DNA of 8,119 nucleotides from NCBI GenBank assembly GCA_023422775.1, contig JAFAGM010000022.1:1-8119 (forward strand), read 5' to 3'. A program made the translations under genes and the position numbers. Below are positions 6,521 through 8,119 of this stretch, one piece after another. Position 1 is the first letter of the stretch, and every line of letters starts with the position of its first letter. Under the pieces are notes generated by a model. The model was not told the origin of the DNA. It worked only from the letters and a program-made list of their open reading frames with translations, and ran no database searches. The stretch is from Pseudomonadota bacterium. GTDB lineage: Bacteria > Pseudomonadota > Alphaproteobacteria > Rhizobiales > Xanthobacteraceae.

Positions 6521-6970
6521 TCAGAGCTTGGTGGCCGAGCGGGACAATAGCTTCCAGTCGTTGCCCTGCTTCTGCCAGTTCATCAGGATGGCAAGGTTCT
6601 GCGGCGTCTTCTTGCCGTCGGTGAACTCCTGCTCGCCGACGAAGTTGAAACGTACGATCGCGGCCGGGCCGACCGCACGAACCGTCGGATTCCTGTATTC
6701 AAGCGACGTCCATTTGTATTTCGCGTTCTTGACGCCATCCAGCAGCGACGCCTTGGTGTCGACGGCGCCGCTGGAGTGGCTGTAGCTGAGTTCTTCCGCG
6801 CAGAGCGGGGCGATGCCGTCGGCATTGCCCGCCGCCTGCGCCGCACGGAACGCTTCGACGTTCTTTGCCACCGCATCCTCGTCCGCGCCGGCGAACGCGA
6901 TGCCCGGGATCATGCTTGCGAGACCGATGGCAAGCGCCGGCAAGGCGAGTTGGCGACGATCGATATTCAT
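6521..6970 (-). CDS. Exported NTF2/SnoaL-like protein
   Basis: This 149-residue protein starts with an export signal: MNIDRRQLALPALAIG, then a hydrophobic run ending in GIAFA, with likely cleavage after Ala27. The Arg5-Arg6 pair before the hydrophobic stretch makes a Tat signal possible, although the motif is not a full match. The mature part (about 122 residues) reads as an NTF2-like cone fold. It has a first helix with VEAFRAAQAAGNADGIAPLCAE, then ELSYSHSSG, a helix SLLDGVKN, and strands ending in AIVRFNFVGEQ, NLAILMNWQKQGNDWKLLSRSATKL. Such proteins are often annotated as nuclear transport factor 2 family or DUF4440-like; the ligand or reaction is unknown. The start is firm: GGAGG lies 5 bases before the ATG (6976-6980 read on the - strand). 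It is divergent from the GlpR-like gene across 223 bases. The SYSHSSG pocket region is typical of these proteins, but no enzymatic role can be assigned. Confidence 0.85.
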   Translation of the reverse strand: MNIDRRQLALPALAIGLASMIPGIAFAGADEDAVAKNVEAFRAAQAAGNADGIAPLCAEELSYSHSSGAVDTKASLLDGVKNAKYKWTSLEYRNPTVRAVGPAAIVRFNFVGEQEFTDGKKTPQNLAILMNWQKQGNDWKLLSRSATKL

Positions 6971-7104
6971 TGTTTCCTCCCATTATCTGATTGTGCGGGC
7001 AGTGTTGTTGTGCAGCCACATGGTGACTTGTCGAGCGATGGTGCAACTGCGAAGGCGTGGATCGCGCCTTAACCAGGATTCGCCGTTCGCTCTTGCGGCC
7101 GCGT

Positions 7105-7147
7105 TGCGGCTGATCTCCCTCGTTGACCGCGACCCCAATCAGCCGCA
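7105..7147. promoter_or_regulatory. Perfect 10-bp inverted repeat upstream of glpR, candidate operator
   Basis: TGCGGCTGAT (7105-7114) and ATCAGCCGCA (7138-7147) are exact reverse complements separated by 23 bases. Their centres are 33 bases apart, about three helical turns, and they flank the TTGACC at 7123-7128. The repeat ends 46 bases before the glpR ATG. Half-sites for a self-regulating repressor or an RNA hairpin in the leader are both possible; which one is not shown. Confidence 0.4.
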
Positions 7148-7181
7148 CCATAACGGCATCATTGTGCCCCAATCGCGTCCC

Positions 7182-7186
7182 GAGGG
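7182..7186 (+). promoter_or_regulatory. Ribosome binding site deciding the glpR start
   Basis: GAGGG, 7 bases before ATG 7194. It supports this start over upstream in-frame codons reaching back to 6813, which would run into the divergent gene. Confidence 0.65.
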
Positions 7187-7193
7187 TGCCGCC

Positions 7194-8021
7194 ATGGCCG
7201 GACTTTCAAACCGTCAGACTGAAATTCTCAACATCGCCCGCGCCTCCGGCCGCGTGAACGTGGAAGACCTCGCGCGGCGTTTCGAGGTGTCGGCGCAGAC
7301 CATCCGCAAGGATCTCAACGACCTCTGCGACCAGCGTTCGCTGACGCGCATTCACGGCGGCGCCATTATCGCTTCCGGCGTCGAAAATCTCGCCTATGAG
7401 GCGCGGCGCTTCGTGGCGGCGGACGAGAAGCGGGCGATCGGCGTTGCCGCAGCGTCTCGGATTCCGAACGGCTGCTCGCTGTTCATCAACATCGGCACCA
7501 CGACCGAGGAAGTCGCGAGCGCGCTGACCTCGCACGAGGACCTGCTCGTCATCACCAACAACCTCAACGTCGCGATGCTGCTCTATCGGCATCCGCGCAT
7601 CGAGGTGATCGTGGCTGGAGGCGCGGTGCGCCGCGCCGACGGCGCCGTGATCGGCTCCACCGCAATAAGTCTCATCGGCCAGTTCAAGGTCGATTACGCC
7701 ATCATCGGCGCGTCCGCGATCGACGAGGAGGGCGCGCTGCTGGACTTCGACTATCGCGAGGTGCAGGCGGCCCAGGCGATCATCGCCAACGCGCGCAGCG
7801 TCATGCTGGTGGCGGATTCCACAAAACTCCGCCGCAGCGCGCCGGTGCGCATCGCCCATCTCAGCCAGATCCAGACCTTCGTGACCGATGCGCCGCTGCC
7901 CGCAGGACTTGCCAACATCTGCCACACCCGCGGCATCGAGGTGATCGAGGCGATGGACAAGCCGGCGGCTGACATCGACGAGCCGGGCGAGCCGGCCTCG
8001 ACGGTGGTGCGGCTGAAGTAG
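7194..8021 (+). CDS. glpR: DeoR-family transcriptional repressor, GlpR-like (glycerol-3-phosphate regulon)
   Basis: This 275-residue cytoplasmic DNA-binding regulator has the two-domain DeoR layout. The N-terminal winged helix-turn-helix (about residues 5-57) contains VNVEDLARRFEVSAQTIRKD and ends in RIHGGA. The C-terminal sugar-phosphate sensor domain shows FINIGTTTEEVA, VITNNLNVA, VAGGAVRRADGAVIG, IGASAIDEEGALLDFDYREV, VMLVADSTK and a final VTDAPLP. These blocks follow E. coli GlpR almost one for one (for example DIGTTPEAVA, VTNNLNVA, GIDSDGSLLEFDYHEV, YTDAPPP), so it probably responds to glycerol-3-phosphate and represses glycerol catabolic genes. E. coli GlpR has 252 residues; here an acidic, poorly conserved tail of about 20 residues follows. 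No glycerol gene is in the window. A glpD gene just beyond the right edge is a reasonable expectation from common gene order, but it cannot be seen. The ATG at 7194 has GAGGG 7 bases upstream. Confidence 0.9.
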   Translation: MAGLSNRQTEILNIARASGRVNVEDLARRFEVSAQTIRKDLNDLCDQRSLTRIHGGAIIASGVENLAYEARRFVAADEKRAIGVAAASRIPNGCSLFINIGTTTEEVASALTSHEDLLVITNNLNVAMLLYRHPRIEVIVAGGAVRRADGAVIGSTAISLIGQFKVDYAIIGASAIDEEGALLDFDYREVQAAQAIIANARSVMLVADSTKLRRSAPVRIAHLSQIQTFVTDAPLPAGLANICHTRGIEVIEAMDKPAADIDEPGEPASTVVRLK

Positions 8022-8047
8022 CGCGCAGTCGGCTCCGTCACGGGCCA

Positions 8048-8119
8048 CATGGTTCGAGACGCCGCTTCGCGGCTCCTCACCATGAGGGTTTCCCTGCGAG
8101 AAATGCGAGACCCTCATCC
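8048..8119. repeat. Hairpin-rich dispersed intergenic repeat, cut by the right edge
   Basis: Directly after glpR the DNA is built of palindromes. GCCGC-TTC-GCGGC forms a 5-bp stem at 8061-8073. CCTC and GAGG pair at 8075-8087. The strongest stem is 8082-8092 against 8107-8117 (ATGAGGGTTTC with GAGACCCTCAT, 11 pairs including one G-T wobble). The phrases GGTTCGAGACGCCGCTTCGC, CTCCTCACCATGAGG and CCCTCATCC are like those I recall from intergenic repeats scattered through Bradyrhizobium and Rhodopseudomonas genomes, which include the reverse complement TGAGGAGCCGCGAAGC. Family membership is from memory; the inverted structure is seen directly. The outer half of the element should lie past the window end. 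It has no T-tract, so terminator activity for glpR is uncertain. Confidence 0.6.

Larger units (their letters stand above)
6971..7193. promoter_or_regulatory. Divergent intergenic region between the NTF2-like gene and glpR
   Basis: This 223-base region must hold promoters for both flanking genes. On the + strand a TTGACC (7123-7128) resembles a -35 box, but the nearest -10-like bases (CATAAC, 7149-7154) leave a 20-base spacer, longer than normal. The main structure is a 10-bp inverted repeat at 7105-7147. On the - strand a GATAAT sits directly before the Shine-Dalgarno of the NTF2-like gene, too close to be its -10. No match to the E. coli GlpR operator is evident. The frame of glpR stays open across this stretch but shows no protein-like features. 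Confidence 0.45.

Noticed and set aside
6813..7193. N-terminal extension of glpR by 127 residues
   Set aside because: The extension overlaps the start of the divergent NTF2-like gene, has no homology to DeoR regulators, and a proper ribosome binding site precedes ATG 7194.
7206..8117. 303-residue open frame on the - strand across glpR
   Set aside because: Shadow of the DeoR-family gene; it also runs into the terminal repeat and has no protein-like features.

Overview
The window is GC-rich DNA with dense, tightly packed genes. Codon use, the proteins themselves, a GGAAC-N16-CGTT promoter typical of the alphaproteobacterial stress sigma factor EcfG, and an intergenic repeat at the right end all point to a member of the Hyphomicrobiales (Rhizobiales), most likely the Bradyrhizobium/Rhodopseudomonas group. 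That placement is inferred from pattern recognition, not from a database search.

Bases 1-5727 hold a fatty-acid beta-oxidation operon on the + strand. It contains a FadE-type acyl-CoA dehydrogenase (cut by the left edge), a thiolase, a FadJ-type bifunctional enoyl-CoA hydratase/3-hydroxyacyl-CoA dehydrogenase, and a YciA-like hotdog acyl-CoA thioesterase. Each stop codon overlaps the next start region (TGATG, GTGTGA, GTGA), so translational coupling is likely. Together the first three enzymes cover the whole beta-oxidation spiral: oxidation, hydration, second oxidation and thiolysis. The thioesterase can release CoA from acyl-CoA intermediates.

Bases 5731-6970 hold three small genes. A secreted glycine-zipper protein with a BA14K-like C-terminal motif lies on the - strand and converges on the operon with only 3 bases between stop codons. 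A 62-residue protein of unknown function on the + strand sits behind a match to the EcfG promoter consensus. An exported NTF2/SnoaL-like protein lies on the - strand.

Bases 6971-8119 hold a 223-base divergent intergenic region with a perfect 10-bp inverted repeat, then a DeoR-family regulator that closely resembles GlpR, the glycerol-3-phosphate repressor. The right edge carries the start of a hairpin-rich dispersed intergenic repeat. No tRNA, rRNA, insertion sequence, CRISPR array or prophage gene is visible. The window is mostly ordinary chromosomal metabolism. I did not find a clearly new multi-gene system. The points most worth checking are the stress promoter with its small protein, the glpR upstream inverted repeat, the thioesterase inside the beta-oxidation operon, the zipper/BA14K architecture and the terminal repeat.
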